Of a stretch of DNA of 64,000 nucleotides, positions 23,504 through 32,650 are shown piece by piece. The notes below the pieces were generated by a model. The model worked only from the letters and a program-made list of their open reading frames with translations. It was not told the DNA's origin and made no database searches. Position 1 is the stretch's first letter; the number at the start of each line of letters is the position of its first letter. Position numbers and translations under genes: made by a program. This DNA is from an uncultured Muribaculaceae bacterium (GTDB taxonomy: Bacteria > Bacteroidota > Bacteroidia > Bacteroidales > Muribaculaceae): assembly GCA_910584125.1 (NCBI GenBank), contig CAJTXU010000018.1, positions 1 through 64,000 of the forward strand, given 5' to 3'.

Positions 23504-23653
23504 CCCCAAAGTGATTTCTATAAAGATCATTCACCCGAAATGATTTCTATAAAGATCATTCACCCGAAATGATTTCTATAAAGATCATTCACCCGAAATG
23601 ATTTCTATAAAGATCATTCACGCGAAGTGATTTCTGTAGGAATCACTTTGGGG
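23504..23653. repeat. 29-bp tandem array bracketed by 13-bp inverted repeats
   Basis: Four head-to-tail 29-bp units beginning TGATTTCTATAAAGATC start at 23512, 23541, 23570 and 23599, then a partial unit follows. The array begins with CCCCAAAGTGATT (23504-23516) and ends with its reverse complement AATCACTTTGGGG (23641-23653). There are no spacers, so it is not CRISPR. This fills most of the 389-bp gap between the RhuM gene and the SH3b gene. Confidence 0.9.
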
Positions 23654-23672
23654 GAGATGGCTGTTGCCTGGG

Positions 23673-24263
23673 TTATTCCGCCTGCCAGAGGAGGCCGCAG
23701 AAATAGAGCTTGCCCTGCTTCTTGTCGAACACGAGAGGATAGTCCTCCCAACCTTCGGGGGCCGTCAGTGTTCCGCCGCCGAGATAAAGCACCCTCCCGG
23801 ACTCGTTCAGCACGACTCCGTTGCCTCCTGACTCCTGCAGCTCGCGGTTCTTGACCATATAGCTGTATTCCACGACGGTATTGCCATATTCGTCCATGCC
23901 GTTCTTCTGAAATTCGAGCATACCGAAATTCACTCCGTCATCGAAATCATAGAGCGAGTTCAGCTTCTCCTCAGGAAAAAGGTCGTAGTTGAGGATGTCG
24001 ACGAATTTCGACGATATCCAGTAAAAATCCGATTCGGGGCCGTTGCTGTCTTCGATCTGGAGCCAATCTCCGTTTGAGTCCGTGATGAGATACATGTCGC
24101 CATGGTCGGCCTTTCCGGCGACAATAGACGAGGTGGAGGGCTCGATGCGCAGGTTCACGCCCGAGGTCTTCACGTAGGCGAAGCGGGTTGTCTCGGCGTC
24201 GTCCTGCGCGAAGGCCCCGAGAGCGAGCGCGCACGCGACTAACAATGATAAAATCAGTTTCAT
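23673..24263 (-). CDS. Secreted SH3b-domain protein
   Basis: A 196-residue exported protein: signal peptide MKLILSLLVACALALGAFAQ, then a bacterial SH3-like domain at about residues 28-90 (YVKTSGVNLRIEPSTSSIVAG, GDMYLITDSNGDWLQI). The C-terminal 90 residues are unassigned and rich in Asp, Gly and aromatic residues. SH3b domains usually bind peptidoglycan or mediate contacts in the periplasm. No partner gene is adjacent; the Fic gene diverges from it. Confidence 0.75.
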   Translation of the reverse strand: MKLILSLLVACALALGAFAQDDAETTRFAYVKTSGVNLRIEPSTSSIVAGKADHGDMYLITDSNGDWLQIEDSNGPESDFYWISSKFVDILNYDLFPEEKLNSLYDFDDGVNFGMLEFQKNGMDEYGNTVVEYSYMVKNRELQESGGNGVVLNESGRVLYLGGGTLTAPEGWEDYPLVFDKKQGKLYFCGLLWQAE

Positions 24264-24352
24264 AATACTTGGTTTTAAAAAGAGCCTAAAATTACGAAAA
24301 TAATTTCACATTACCAAAAAGCGTCCTGCGTATCGGCGCTTGGGCTGAGATA

Positions 24353-24383
24353 TTCGCCGCATTTCTTTAATTTTGCGGTATGA
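24353..24383 (+). promoter_or_regulatory. Promoter and leaderless start of the fic gene
   Basis: TTCGCCGC (24353-24360), then a -7 box TAATTTTG (24368-24375) 4 nt before the ATG, so the transcript should begin at or near the start codon. The same block with the same spacing precedes the GH97 gene at 32737-32767. Confidence 0.6.
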
Positions 24384-25492
24384 GAAAGAGATATGGACAT
24401 AGCGGCTATATCTGGCAATGTGCCGGTTGGCCTGATTTCCGCTGGGACGCCGGCACTCTGCTTGAACCGGTGACCCGGCTCAGCCGGTTGCACGGGTTGT
24501 TGCACGGCAGAATGTCGATGCTCGGTTTCGATGAACGGACCAGGTCTTCACTTTCGGCATTGACCGACGAACTGACAAATTCGTCGGAAATCGAGGGATT
24601 GTATCTCAATCCGGATTCAGTGAGAAGCATCATAGCACGTCTCCTCGGGGTCGAGGAAGACGGAATGTTGGTGGAAGACCATTATGTCGAGGGTCTCGTC
24701 GAGGTGATGATGGACGCCGTGCGCAACTGCCGCGCGCCATTGACCGAAGAACGGTTTTTCGGTTGGCACGCCGCGCTTTTTCCGACTGGACGGAGCGGTA
24801 TGCACACCATCACTGTCGCCGACTGGCGGAATGGCGAAGAACCAATGCAGGTGGTGTTGGGAGCGATCGGACACGAAAAGGTGCATTACGAATCCCCGGC
24901 TTCCGCTGACGTTCCGAGCGAAATGAAACGGCTGATCGACTGGTGCAACCGGGCGGAATTCCCGCCGTTCATAATGGCGGGAGTGGCGCATCAGTGGTTC
25001 GTATCCGTACATCCGTTCGATGACGGGAACGGCCGCATCAGCCGGACTCTCTCCGACATGATGCTTGCCCGACTTGACGACGATTCCGCACGCTACTACA
25101 GCATGTCGGCCGAAATCAACCGCAATAAGAAATCATATTATGATATGCTCGAACGCACCCAAAAGGGAGGCCTTGACATCACGGCATGGCTGCTATGGTT
25201 TTTCGATTGCCTTGAATCGGCCATAACGCGAGCTTCGGACGCAATCGGACGCACGCTGCAGAAGGCCGCCTATTGGGACAGGTTCAGAACCGTTGAAATA
25301 AACGAACGACAACGGAAGATCATAAATCGACTGTGGGATGGTTTCGAAGGGAAACTCACCACTTCCCAATGGGCCAAAATATGCGGCTGCTCGCAGGACA
25401 CCGCGTTAAGGGACATCAACGACTTGATAAGCAAAGGCATGTTGCGCGACAGCGGCGAGCGGGGGCGAAACGCCAACTATCTCCTCACGTGA
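24380..25492 (+). CDS. Fic-family AMP-transferase with DUF4172-type N-terminus
   Basis: A 370-residue protein. Residues 1-80 match the DUF4172 region and contain the inhibitory helix motif S-x-x-x-E-G (S68-G73). The Fic domain runs about 110-240, with catalytic HPFDDGNGR near 211-219. A winged-helix-like C-terminus (about 300-368; KICGCSQDTALRDINDLISKGML) follows. Such class II Fic enzymes transfer AMP or other nucleotides to proteins and are autoinhibited by the helix Glu. All key residues are present, so it should be active once derepressed. No antitoxin gene is adjacent, consistent with the internal inhibitor. Confidence 0.92.
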   Translation: MRKRYGHSGYIWQCAGWPDFRWDAGTLLEPVTRLSRLHGLLHGRMSMLGFDERTRSSLSALTDELTNSSEIEGLYLNPDSVRSIIARLLGVEEDGMLVEDHYVEGLVEVMMDAVRNCRAPLTEERFFGWHAALFPTGRSGMHTITVADWRNGEEPMQVVLGAIGHEKVHYESPASADVPSEMKRLIDWCNRAEFPPFIMAGVAHQWFVSVHPFDDGNGRISRTLSDMMLARLDDDSARYYSMSAEINRNKKSYYDMLERTQKGGLDITAWLLWFFDCLESAITRASDAIGRTLQKAAYWDRFRTVEINERQRKIINRLWDGFEGKLTTSQWAKICGCSQDTALRDINDLISKGMLRDSGERGRNANYLLT

Positions 25493-25718
25493 TGCCCCCA
25501 GCCGCGCCGCCCGCGCCGACAAAACAATTCGCGCCAATCATACGTCGTTCAGCAAGTCAACTTGTTGCACTGAAAATCAAGTAAATAAACAACAGGGTTA
25601 ACTGTTGGGCATAGAATATCATTCGCTATAAAACAGCGATTTCTTAAGAAAAACGAGTCTATTTAAATGAAAAGTCGTACCTGGCAACGACCTATATTGT
25701 CGAATTTTGGATTAAAAA
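25493..25718. other. Gene-free interval before leader RNA
   Basis: AT-rich spacer after the fic stop with no gene and no clear terminator. Base composition drops here compared with the region to the left. Confidence 0.5.
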
Positions 25719-25750
25719 TTTGTGTATCTGAAGAATTTTAGCTTACTTTG
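25719..25750 (+). promoter_or_regulatory. Promoter of the structured leader
   Basis: TTTG (25719-25722), a 20-nt spacer, then TTACTTTG (25743-25750), one base off the Bacteroidota consensus. It would give a leader of about 370 nt ahead of the gene at 26130. Confidence 0.55.
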
Positions 25751-25756
25751 CAGTGC

Positions 25757-26075
25757 ACACCGTCTGTAGAGTCCGGTAAGGGCTTGAGGGAGGGTCGTGA
25801 CATAGCGGAGCACTTTGCTCTGCAATATTTTATTGGAGAAGCGTTTATTCTGCGCTTGTTCTTGACAGTCAAGAATCTCGCAAATTCTAACAACCATGTC
25901 AAGAGCGTAGCAATGGTAGATGCGCGTGGTATGTATTACTCTTTCCTGATTTCGCAAGGAAGAGGGAAGTGTTACATATTCAAGCGTAGGCTCTACACAT
26001 TGCCGTTCTACATGGTTAGGCAATGCGAGAGCCTTTGACTGGGAACGGCAATAGTAAGGTTCCTACGCTTTTTGT
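25757..26075 (+). ncRNA. Highly structured leader RNA or small RNA
   Basis: Successive hairpins follow the promoter: GCGGAGC/GCTCTGC (25805-25823), TTCTTGAC/GTCAAGAA (25859-25875), CTCTTTCCT/AGGAAGAG (near 25940-25967), and a long nested stem in which AAGCGTAGG (25982-25990) pairs with CCTACGCTT (26062-26070) and ATTGCCGTTC (25999-26008) pairs with GAACGGCAAT (26043-26052). The last stem runs straight into a T run, as in an intrinsic terminator. It may be an attenuated leader for the secreted-protein operon or an independent RNA. Open frames on both strands here are probably spurious. Confidence 0.55.
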
Positions 26076-26129
26076 ATGTACAGACAACCTGCCGGAGGCG
26101 GGACCACTGCGGCGCAACTATCTAACAAC

Positions 26130-27170
26130 ATGAAAAGATTCATGCTCATCGTCATGCTCGCTGTCATGGCGATTGCCATTCAGGCCCAAACATCCCAGAT
26201 TGCGGTGCTTTCGCATGGGGAAACTGTCAAGACTTTCCGCGGAGCCTCTGGTTTCATGGATGCCTATGCCGAGGCAGTCGAAGGAGACATCATCACCCTG
26301 TCTTCCGGACAGTTCACTGCTGTAGACATCGACAAGAACATCACAGTCCGCGGTGCAGGAATGGGTACTACCGAAGCGACCGACAACCAGTTACCTACAA
26401 TCCTCATCGGCGATTTCGAGATTGGAGCAAGGGCAACTGACGAAAACAAACTCATCCTCGAAGGTCTTCAGCATAATTCAGCAATTAGGTGGAACGGCCA
26501 TTCGTCAGGAATTCAGCTTATTAAATGCCGTTTTGGGCTACTGGGAATCAAAAACTACGTTTATAAAACCACACTCGAAAATATAACAATCCTACACTGC
26601 TCTTTTGAGGAATTAAATATGGCGGGCCATAGCGGATTGCAAAAATGCGATATAAACATGGCCAATTCTGTTATGACCAAATTTCTATGGCCAAATAATA
26701 CGTGGAAGGATACTTCATTCGAGATTAATAACTGTGTTATCATAAACAGCACGGGTGGCGATTCAACAGGCGAAATCAGTTACTGTTTCCTTAATAATTG
26801 CCTAATTTTTCAGTCAAGCGAAGTCAACAGTTCCAAACTGCATTTTGGCAACAAAAGCGTAGCCTACAACTGCGTCTGGATTGGATCTAGTGCAAAGCAA
26901 CCGTTCGGCTATTCAAACACCATGAATAACAATCATAAAATTGAGACGTTAACTTATGACAGCCCCTTCAAAGATGGTACTTTCTATGAGTTAATCGATC
27001 CTCTTAAGGAATACAAAGGACGTGACGGCACGGAAATAGGCATATATGGTGGCCGGCTCCCCTTCTCTGCCGAGACAACCAATCCGCAGATAGTAAAATT
27101 CGAAGTTGCTCCGCGCACCACTCCCGACGGCAAGCTTAGCGTTGACATCGAAGTAAAAATTAATGAGTGA
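26130..27170 (+). CDS. Secreted right-handed beta-helix-like protein
   Basis: A 346-residue protein from the ATG at 26130, chosen because it gives a clean signal peptide (MKRFMLIVMLAVMAIAIQA). The mature part has the pectate-lyase/parallel-helix cadence: GDIITLSSGQFT, NITVRGAGMG, then short repeated turns with N/C-rich strands (CRFGLL, LHCSFEEL, INNCVIIN, CVWIG). It ends without a sorting domain but its stop overlaps the next gene. It is probably an exported carbohydrate-binding or surface protein; no catalytic residues can be assigned. Confidence 0.7.
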   Translation: MKRFMLIVMLAVMAIAIQAQTSQIAVLSHGETVKTFRGASGFMDAYAEAVEGDIITLSSGQFTAVDIDKNITVRGAGMGTTEATDNQLPTILIGDFEIGARATDENKLILEGLQHNSAIRWNGHSSGIQLIKCRFGLLGIKNYVYKTTLENITILHCSFEELNMAGHSGLQKCDINMANSVMTKFLWPNNTWKDTSFEINNCVIINSTGGDSTGEISYCFLNNCLIFQSSEVNSSKLHFGNKSVAYNCVWIGSSAKQPFGYSNTMNNNHKIETLTYDSPFKDGTFYELIDPLKEYKGRDGTEIGIYGGRLPFSAETTNPQIVKFEVAPRTTPDGKLSVDIEVKINE

Positions 27171-27174
27171 TGCT

Positions 27175-30100
27175 ATGCGTACGGATAAGATATTGATATT
27201 GATATGGCTGTTTGCCTTATTGTGCGTTACGTCCGCAGGTGCGCAGAGTCAGACCTTCTATTGGTTTGACAACGATAGCGAGCATGGAGTGTTTCTGTCG
27301 CAGTCAATCTCAGGAGAAATTGATGCTTCGAAGCTAACCAACGGCATACATTGGCTGCACTGTATGGCAAGTGACACGCAGGGAGTGCTCTCCTCGGTGA
27401 AATCCGCCTGCTTCTATAAGAACGCTGAACTTAGCCAAGGAGCGATGCATATGTTCATCGACGGCAAGCCCAAGGCAAGCAACAGTATCACCAATGGTCT
27501 CGGCACAGTGATGATTGACCTCTCCTCGCCCGATATTTCTTACGGACTGCACTCTCTTGGTGTGTATTATGTATCACGAGACGGCGCGATGACATGCATG
27601 ATTGAGGATTTCTTCATAAAAATTCCACAGAGCAGCGACCTCGACTTGATGAACGGTTACTTCATGTTTGACGGAGTGAAAATAGTGGAATCAGGTGGCC
27701 CATTCACCAATGGAATCATGCACACCGACTTGGATGTGAATAGAATAGCCGATGGCCTACACACCATAAGCTTCATTCTTACCGGCTCTCACGGTATTAC
27801 CGCGAACTCGCTATCGAGGCTATTCATCAAGACCCCCATGGAAGGTGACATGCTCACTGGTTACAGCTACTGGGTTAACGACAACTTTGAAGACATCGCG
27901 GAGACAAAACTGGATCCTCCCTCCCGCGTATGCTCGGTTGTATGTCTTCTCGACCTGCCCACATATCCTTTCCGTTCGGCAGAATTCAGCCTTGCGAAGG
28001 GGGATGACGGCAAGCTTAACGCCTTCTCGGTGAATAATCTGAATTTCTTGTTTGCTAAAAACGGGACCGGCTTTATACTTCAGTCCGCACCATACGTCGA
28101 CGTAAACAGTTATCGGGAAGTGTCTCCTATCAAGTATCTCAGCCCCGGGATGAAGGAGAAGGTGGGTGTGATAGGACGTGACGAAATAAAGTGGTATCAG
28201 GTAAAGGCCGAGTATGGCGACAGTCTCGTATTCAGTCTTGACCGCGCGGCGACTATAAATGTCTTCTCTTCCGATGGGACTCTGCTGCTTAAGTCGCAGG
28301 GTAGCAATTCTATCGTGAAGCATGGATGTCGCGCCCCGGGCAATGACAAGCTGCTCGTAGCTGTGCATGACCAACAATCAGACAACAGAAGAGGTGTGGA
28401 ACTTCTTTATGAGAAAATAGATCGCTATACTTTAATCAGTCATACACCGACTTCCTCTGCAAACGTAGGTCTTATCAATATGGATCTCTATGGCAACGGC
28501 TTTGAGGATTTGAAAGGAGCGGCCATTGTGAAAGATGGGGAAACATTCGAGTGCGATTCACTTGTAGTGCGTTCAGGAGGCTATGCTATAGCTCAGTTCA
28601 ATCTGATGAGCCAGAGAATGCTTCCTATTGGCGAATATGACTTACAGCTGGCATTCGATACAGATATTGATGACAAACGGACATTCACCGCCGCACGTGC
28701 GCTTAAACTCGAACATCCGGACTTTTCACCGATTAAGACTGAACTTGACTATAATGTTTTTAAGGACGGTGTAAATCCCCACAAAATCAGAGTCAATATC
28801 ACCAACACCGGCAATGTGGGAAGTGCATTGATTCCACTTAATATAGCGGTATGTAGCCCTTATGTAGTTGGTCTTCGCTTCGAGAACTTTGATGTGGGCT
28901 ATGTCTCACAATTCGGTATGGACTCTATTCCTCTGAGTGTTACCGTAGACAATCTGGCCGGTATGGGACTTAGCGGGAACTTCATGCCGCTGGTGCTTCC
29001 CTATCTGGGCCCGAGGGAGACCAAAACTATTGAGCTGTCCGTATTGTTTGAAGACGATTCGTGGGGGTTGGACAAATGGCATTTCTATGCGTGGCCAGGA
29101 CAGCCATTAAGTTATACTGCGCATGAGACAGCTGCCAGTCGACCGTACCGAAGCGGCATAAAACTCGACCCCGCAGTCAATTTCAGCGATAATTATTGCG
29201 ATGGTGAGAATAACGTTGATATTCAGGATGTATCAGATATTCTCGATAATACCAATATACCGAAATCGAGATGGCAGAAATTCATGGTCAAGTTATCCTT
29301 GGCAATTGGCGAGGTCTTCGCAGGCATTACCATCGGCACATCAAAAATACGGGACGAAATATATGTTGAGAATGGCACTGTTCCTCTCGGTAAAGATATC
29401 TCGGATTATAATTGGAAATATAGACAAGAAAGATTCAGATCTCCCGGTGAAATATCCATGGATCTCGCTATGACATTTGCACCTGACCGTCTGAAACCAT
29501 CTTACGAGTTGTACCGTGATATGCAGGAACAAGGCGGGAGAGATTGTCCTCAACCTTCCGGTTACAGCCTGAACCACATACCTCTTTCTTGGGATCCCAA
29601 TGATATAATAGGTTTCACCCATGAATCAGGCAGCCTGTTCATAGGAAGGAATGACAAAGAACTGGAATACATAATCGAATTTGAGAACGACTCCACTATG
29701 GCCACTATGCCCGCCAATGCTGTCGTACTGCGCTCTCAATTCGATAAGAAAATTTTTGATCTTTCTGGATTCCGTCCGGGCAAGATAAGATTCGGCAAAT
29801 TTAATATAGAAGCAGGAGAGGAAGCCGAATTTACCAAGACTATCGATCTTCGACCGTCTACCAACGCTCTCGCCGAGATTAATCACACGCTCAATTACGA
29901 TACAGGCGAATCGGTGTGGACTATCCGTGCCATCGACCCACTCACACTCGAACCTATCGTCGGGGAGATGTATGGCCTGTTGCCGGTGAATAATGCCGAT
30001 GGCGACGGACAGGGTTGCGTTTCGTACAAAATCCCGCTGCTTGATAGCTTAACCGACGGCACAACTGTCAGCAACTCCGCCTCTATAACGTTCGACAGCA

Positions 30101-30570
30101 ATCCGCCTATCGTTACTCCCGAGTGGATGAATGTCACAGATTATATTGACCCGGCAAGCTGCATAACTGAAGCAGAAAATGATGGTGACAATCGACTCCA
30201 TATAAAATGGCAGGGTTCCGATAACCGAGCTGGCGTGTGGAAGTATACGCTCTATCGTCGCATAGGCGAAGATGGCTTATGGGAGTGTGTTGGTAACGAT
30301 CTTACCGAAACCGAGATATGGCTTCCTGTTGAACAGGGCGTCGAATATGGCTTCTTCGTGGTAGCTACCGATAAGGCCGGCAACCGTGAGGAGAAGGAAT
30401 GGTTGCCTGAGATGACGTATAAGGATAAAGTCATAACAGTCAGTGTTGAGGTAATCCGCCCAGATGATAAGATAGACGAATCCATCTATGATTTACTTGG
30501 ACGAAAGGTTGTTGATCCTTCACCTGGAATATATGTCAGAGGTGGAAGAAAAGTCCTCATTCTTAAGTAA
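27175..30570 (+). CDS. Large secreted multidomain protein with type IX secretion-like C-terminus
   Basis: About 1131 residues from the start at 27175, which gives the signal peptide MRTDKILILIWLFALLCVTSAG; a start at 27163 is also possible and overlaps the previous gene. The N-terminal 250 residues contain three copies of a unit with F/YWF/V-D/N plus GxHxLxF (YWFDND, YFMFDGV, YWVNDN). The middle holds beta-sandwich repeats. A conserved block near 890-990 (NHTLNYDTGESVWTIRAIDP, SNSASITFDSNPPI) precedes a fibronectin-III-like domain. The last 30 residues (YDLLGRKV...GIYVRGGRKVLI) fit a type A C-terminal sorting domain for T9SS export. It is likely a cell-surface or secreted protein of unknown ligand. 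Confidence 0.75.
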   Translation: MRTDKILILIWLFALLCVTSAGAQSQTFYWFDNDSEHGVFLSQSISGEIDASKLTNGIHWLHCMASDTQGVLSSVKSACFYKNAELSQGAMHMFIDGKPKASNSITNGLGTVMIDLSSPDISYGLHSLGVYYVSRDGAMTCMIEDFFIKIPQSSDLDLMNGYFMFDGVKIVESGGPFTNGIMHTDLDVNRIADGLHTISFILTGSHGITANSLSRLFIKTPMEGDMLTGYSYWVNDNFEDIAETKLDPPSRVCSVVCLLDLPTYPFRSAEFSLAKGDDGKLNAFSVNNLNFLFAKNGTGFILQSAPYVDVNSYREVSPIKYLSPGMKEKVGVIGRDEIKWYQVKAEYGDSLVFSLDRAATINVFSSDGTLLLKSQGSNSIVKHGCRAPGNDKLLVAVHDQQSDNRRGVELLYEKIDRYTLISHTPTSSANVGLINMDLYGNGFEDLKGAAIVKDGETFECDSLVVRSGGYAIAQFNLMSQRMLPIGEYDLQLAFDTDIDDKRTFTAARALKLEHPDFSPIKTELDYNVFKDGVNPHKIRVNITNTGNVGSALIPLNIAVCSPYVVGLRFENFDVGYVSQFGMDSIPLSVTVDNLAGMGLSGNFMPLVLPYLGPRETKTIELSVLFEDDSWGLDKWHFYAWPGQPLSYTAHETAASRPYRSGIKLDPAVNFSDNYCDGENNVDIQDVSDILDNTNIPKSRWQKFMVKLSLAIGEVFAGITIGTSKIRDEIYVENGTVPLGKDISDYNWKYRQERFRSPGEISMDLAMTFAPDRLKPSYELYRDMQEQGGRDCPQPSGYSLNHIPLSWDPNDIIGFTHESGSLFIGRNDKELEYIIEFENDSTMATMPANAVVLRSQFDKKIFDLSGFRPGKIRFGKFNIEAGEEAEFTKTIDLRPSTNALAEINHTLNYDTGESVWTIRAIDPLTLEPIVGEMYGLLPVNNADGDGQGCVSYKIPLLDSLTDGTTVSNSASITFDSNPPIVTPEWMNVTDYIDPASCITEAENDGDNRLHIKWQGSDNRAGVWKYTLYRRIGEDGLWECVGNDLTETEIWLPVEQGVEYGFFVVATDKAGNREEKEWLPEMTYKDKVITVSVEVIRPDDKIDESIYDLLGRKVVDPSPGIYVRGGRKVLILK

Positions 30571-30680
30571 CGAAGCGTGATAAGAATTTAAATCTCAATA
30601 AGATAAGGTATATGTCCGAATATTGTATCAAATATAGCGTTCCTGCAAAATGACGGACCTATACGTTTGAGATCATGAAT

Positions 30681-30715
30681 GCATGCCTCTGCAATCTTGG
30701 ACTGCGGAGGCATGC
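30681..30715. repeat. Strong hairpin after the secreted-protein gene
   Basis: GCATGCCTCTGCA pairs with TGCGGAGGCATGC with a single G-U, around a 9-nt loop. No T run follows, so it is not a classic terminator; it could stabilise the 3' end. Confidence 0.6.
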
Positions 30716-30745
30716 AGCTATGAGCCTGAGTCCCGAGGTTGGTGT

Positions 30746-30778
30746 AAAATCCCCTGTGCGCTAAGCTTCGGGGATTTT
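30746..30778 (+). terminator. Terminator-like hairpin
   Basis: AAAATCCCC (30746-30754) pairs with GGGGATTTT (30770-30778). The A and T tracts are part of the stem, so it could stop transcription in either direction. It lies in the 372-bp interval between the secreted protein and the AAA ATPase. Confidence 0.55.
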
Positions 30779-30839
30779 CCGATTTGCAGTCTGTCGCCGA
30801 AAGAGGCGCGCTCAATTACAGACAATCCCTGTCAATAAT

Positions 30840-30870
30840 TTTGCAGCATCAAAAATTATTGTTAATTTTG
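30840..30870 (+). promoter_or_regulatory. Promoter of the AAA / PD-(D/E)XK pair
   Basis: TTTG (30840-30843), a 19-nt spacer, then TAATTTTG (30863-30870). The predicted leader is about 65 nt. Confidence 0.75.
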
Positions 30871-30942
30871 TCGGTTAAGAGATCCGGCATATGGACTCAA
30901 TACTTTCTGAGTATATCCTTTTGAGAAAATTTTAATAGACTT

Positions 30943-32166
30943 ATGGCGACGATTCAGATAAAATCAATAGGTCCGATTGTTGACACCGGAATTATTGAAT
31001 TGAAGACAGTCAACCTGTTCATAGGCAAGCAGAGTACTGGAAAAAGCACTCTGATGAAAATTTGCAGCCATTGCCGATGGGTTGAGAAATTGCTTTCAAT
31101 AGGAAAAAGGAAGAACGGGACATCCAGCATCTATCTCTACACTCATTATTATCGTTTTGTCCAGGAGCTTATCAAATTCTATAGATTTGACCCCAAGTTC
31201 TTTTCCAAGGACAGCGAAATTGTTTATGTTGGTGACTCCTTCAAGATAGAGTTCAAGGGCGACCATAAAGCAAACGCCAGAATCGAGCCGATATCTGACG
31301 CGTCGCCATATAACGCAAGATTGAGTTTCATCCCTTCGGAGCGAAACCTGATATCCGCAATAAAAGGAATCGAATCATGGTATCGTCCCAAGGATTTCGA
31401 TTTGCTTTTCAACTTTATCTTCGAATGGGATGAAGTCCGGGAATCATACAGTCCGACCAATCCTCTTCCGCTCGTGGTGACTCCGGACATGGAGTTCTTC
31501 TATGACAATGCGAGAGGGGAGCAGATACGCCTTACTTCCCAGAATAAGGAATTTTCGCCGTTCTATGCGTCAAGCGGTGTTCAGTCGGCTCTGCCTCTTG
31601 AAGTTATGATCAATGCATTGACAAGTGCGGTCGGGACGAAAGCCAATATGAGCAAAAGCGACCTGATGGATATTGTCAGTTCCCTTCTCGAAGATGACTC
31701 CGACATAAACAAGGTTGTGACGGAAAGCAAACTGAGCAAGAATCTGATGACATATCAGGGGGCTGTATTCTTTATAGAGGAGATTGAACAGAATCTCTTT
31801 CCGGAATCCCAGGCCGGCCTCTTACGACATATCGTAGCGGCTATCAAGGCCGCCAACGGGAAATTTGACAAGAATCGCTCCATGGTATCGATGACGACCC
31901 ATAGCCCATATGTATTATCTGCCCTCAACGTACTGATGGCGGCGTCAGAAGCATACGCGATTGATGCGGAGGCAACTGTCAGGATAGTGCCCGAAGAATA
32001 CATACTTCCCAAGGGCAGTATATCGGCATATTATCTGACACCCGAGGGTACGGCTGTCAATGTAATAGATTCGGAGATCTACATGGTCAACGGCATGAAT
32101 CTCGACACAGTCTCCCAGACTGTGGAGGAAGATCTTGACAGACTTAACGACATTATTTGCCAATAA
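30943..32166 (+). CDS. AAA/SMC-type ATPase of a two-gene system
   Basis: A 407-residue ATPase. Walker A is IGKQSTGKST (about residues 28-37), the signature region reads YASSGVQSALPLEVM, Walker B is AVFFIEEIEQNLFPE and the H-loop is TTHSPYVLS. This is the fold used by sensor ATPases in OLD, PARIS, Septu and related defence systems, but there is no Toprim or nuclease domain on this chain. The next gene starts 1 nt after its stop and has a nuclease-like motif, so the pair probably forms an ATPase-effector complex. The exact system is not recognised. Confidence 0.8.
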   Translation: MATIQIKSIGPIVDTGIIELKTVNLFIGKQSTGKSTLMKICSHCRWVEKLLSIGKRKNGTSSIYLYTHYYRFVQELIKFYRFDPKFFSKDSEIVYVGDSFKIEFKGDHKANARIEPISDASPYNARLSFIPSERNLISAIKGIESWYRPKDFDLLFNFIFEWDEVRESYSPTNPLPLVVTPDMEFFYDNARGEQIRLTSQNKEFSPFYASSGVQSALPLEVMINALTSAVGTKANMSKSDLMDIVSSLLEDDSDINKVVTESKLSKNLMTYQGAVFFIEEIEQNLFPESQAGLLRHIVAAIKAANGKFDKNRSMVSMTTHSPYVLSALNVLMAASEAYAIDAEATVRIVPEEYILPKGSISAYYLTPEGTAVNVIDSEIYMVNGMNLDTVSQTVEEDLDRLNDIICQ

Positions 32167-32167
32167 T

Positions 32168-32650
32168 ATGTCAGAGTCATTGCATACGGTCCTGGCGAGG
32201 ACGCATACTCCGAAACTGCCTTTGGTCGAAAGAGAGAATCTGTCGATAAAGGAGACGAACACCACTTACAGGTTATGTTTCGGCAAACGTCGCCAGTCTG
32301 CCGTATATCAGGTGGACGGTGATATAATCAAGGTTGGAAACAAATGCGATTTCCTTATTCTTGCCAGTCAGGACAGCGTTGACGGGAATGTAGAGATGTG
32401 GAAAAGCATATTTGTGGAGCTTAAGGGCAAAGACGTGATTCACGCTCTCGCACAACTCGACGCCACACTCGACAACAAGCTTTTCAAGCATCCCTCGGTC
32501 AATGAGGTCCACGCAAGAATAGTCGCCAAGTCCTTTCCCGCCAACAATGCGAACACCGAGTTTGAAAAGGCTAAGCGAAGATTCAAGACAAAACATAGGA
32601 ACTGTACGTTTAAGCAGGTGTCGTCCAATCAGCCGGATATCATCTCATGA
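32168..32650 (+). CDS. Small PD-(D/E)XK nuclease-like protein
   Basis: A 160-residue protein. KCDFLILA (Asp61), followed 23 residues later by FVELKGKDVIHALAQL (Glu84, Lys86, His92, Gln96), fits the D...E-x-K active site and following helix of PD-(D/E)XK nucleases. Placement directly after the ATPase suggests an effector activated by it. The family has no name I can give; the assignment rests on motif spacing only. Confidence 0.6.
   Translation: MSESLHTVLARTHTPKLPLVERENLSIKETNTTYRLCFGKRRQSAVYQVDGDIIKVGNKCDFLILASQDSVDGNVEMWKSIFVELKGKDVIHALAQLDATLDNKLFKHPSVNEVHARIVAKSFPANNANTEFEKAKRRFKTKHRNCTFKQVSSNQPDIIS

Noticed and set aside
23512..23640. Possible CRISPR array of 29-bp repeats
   Set aside because: The repeats are directly adjacent with no spacers, and no cas genes are present.
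25712..26038. Overlapping open frames on both strands in the leader region
   Set aside because: Stem-forming complementarity explains the open frames on both strands. Neither has a convincing protein signature, so an RNA is the better call.
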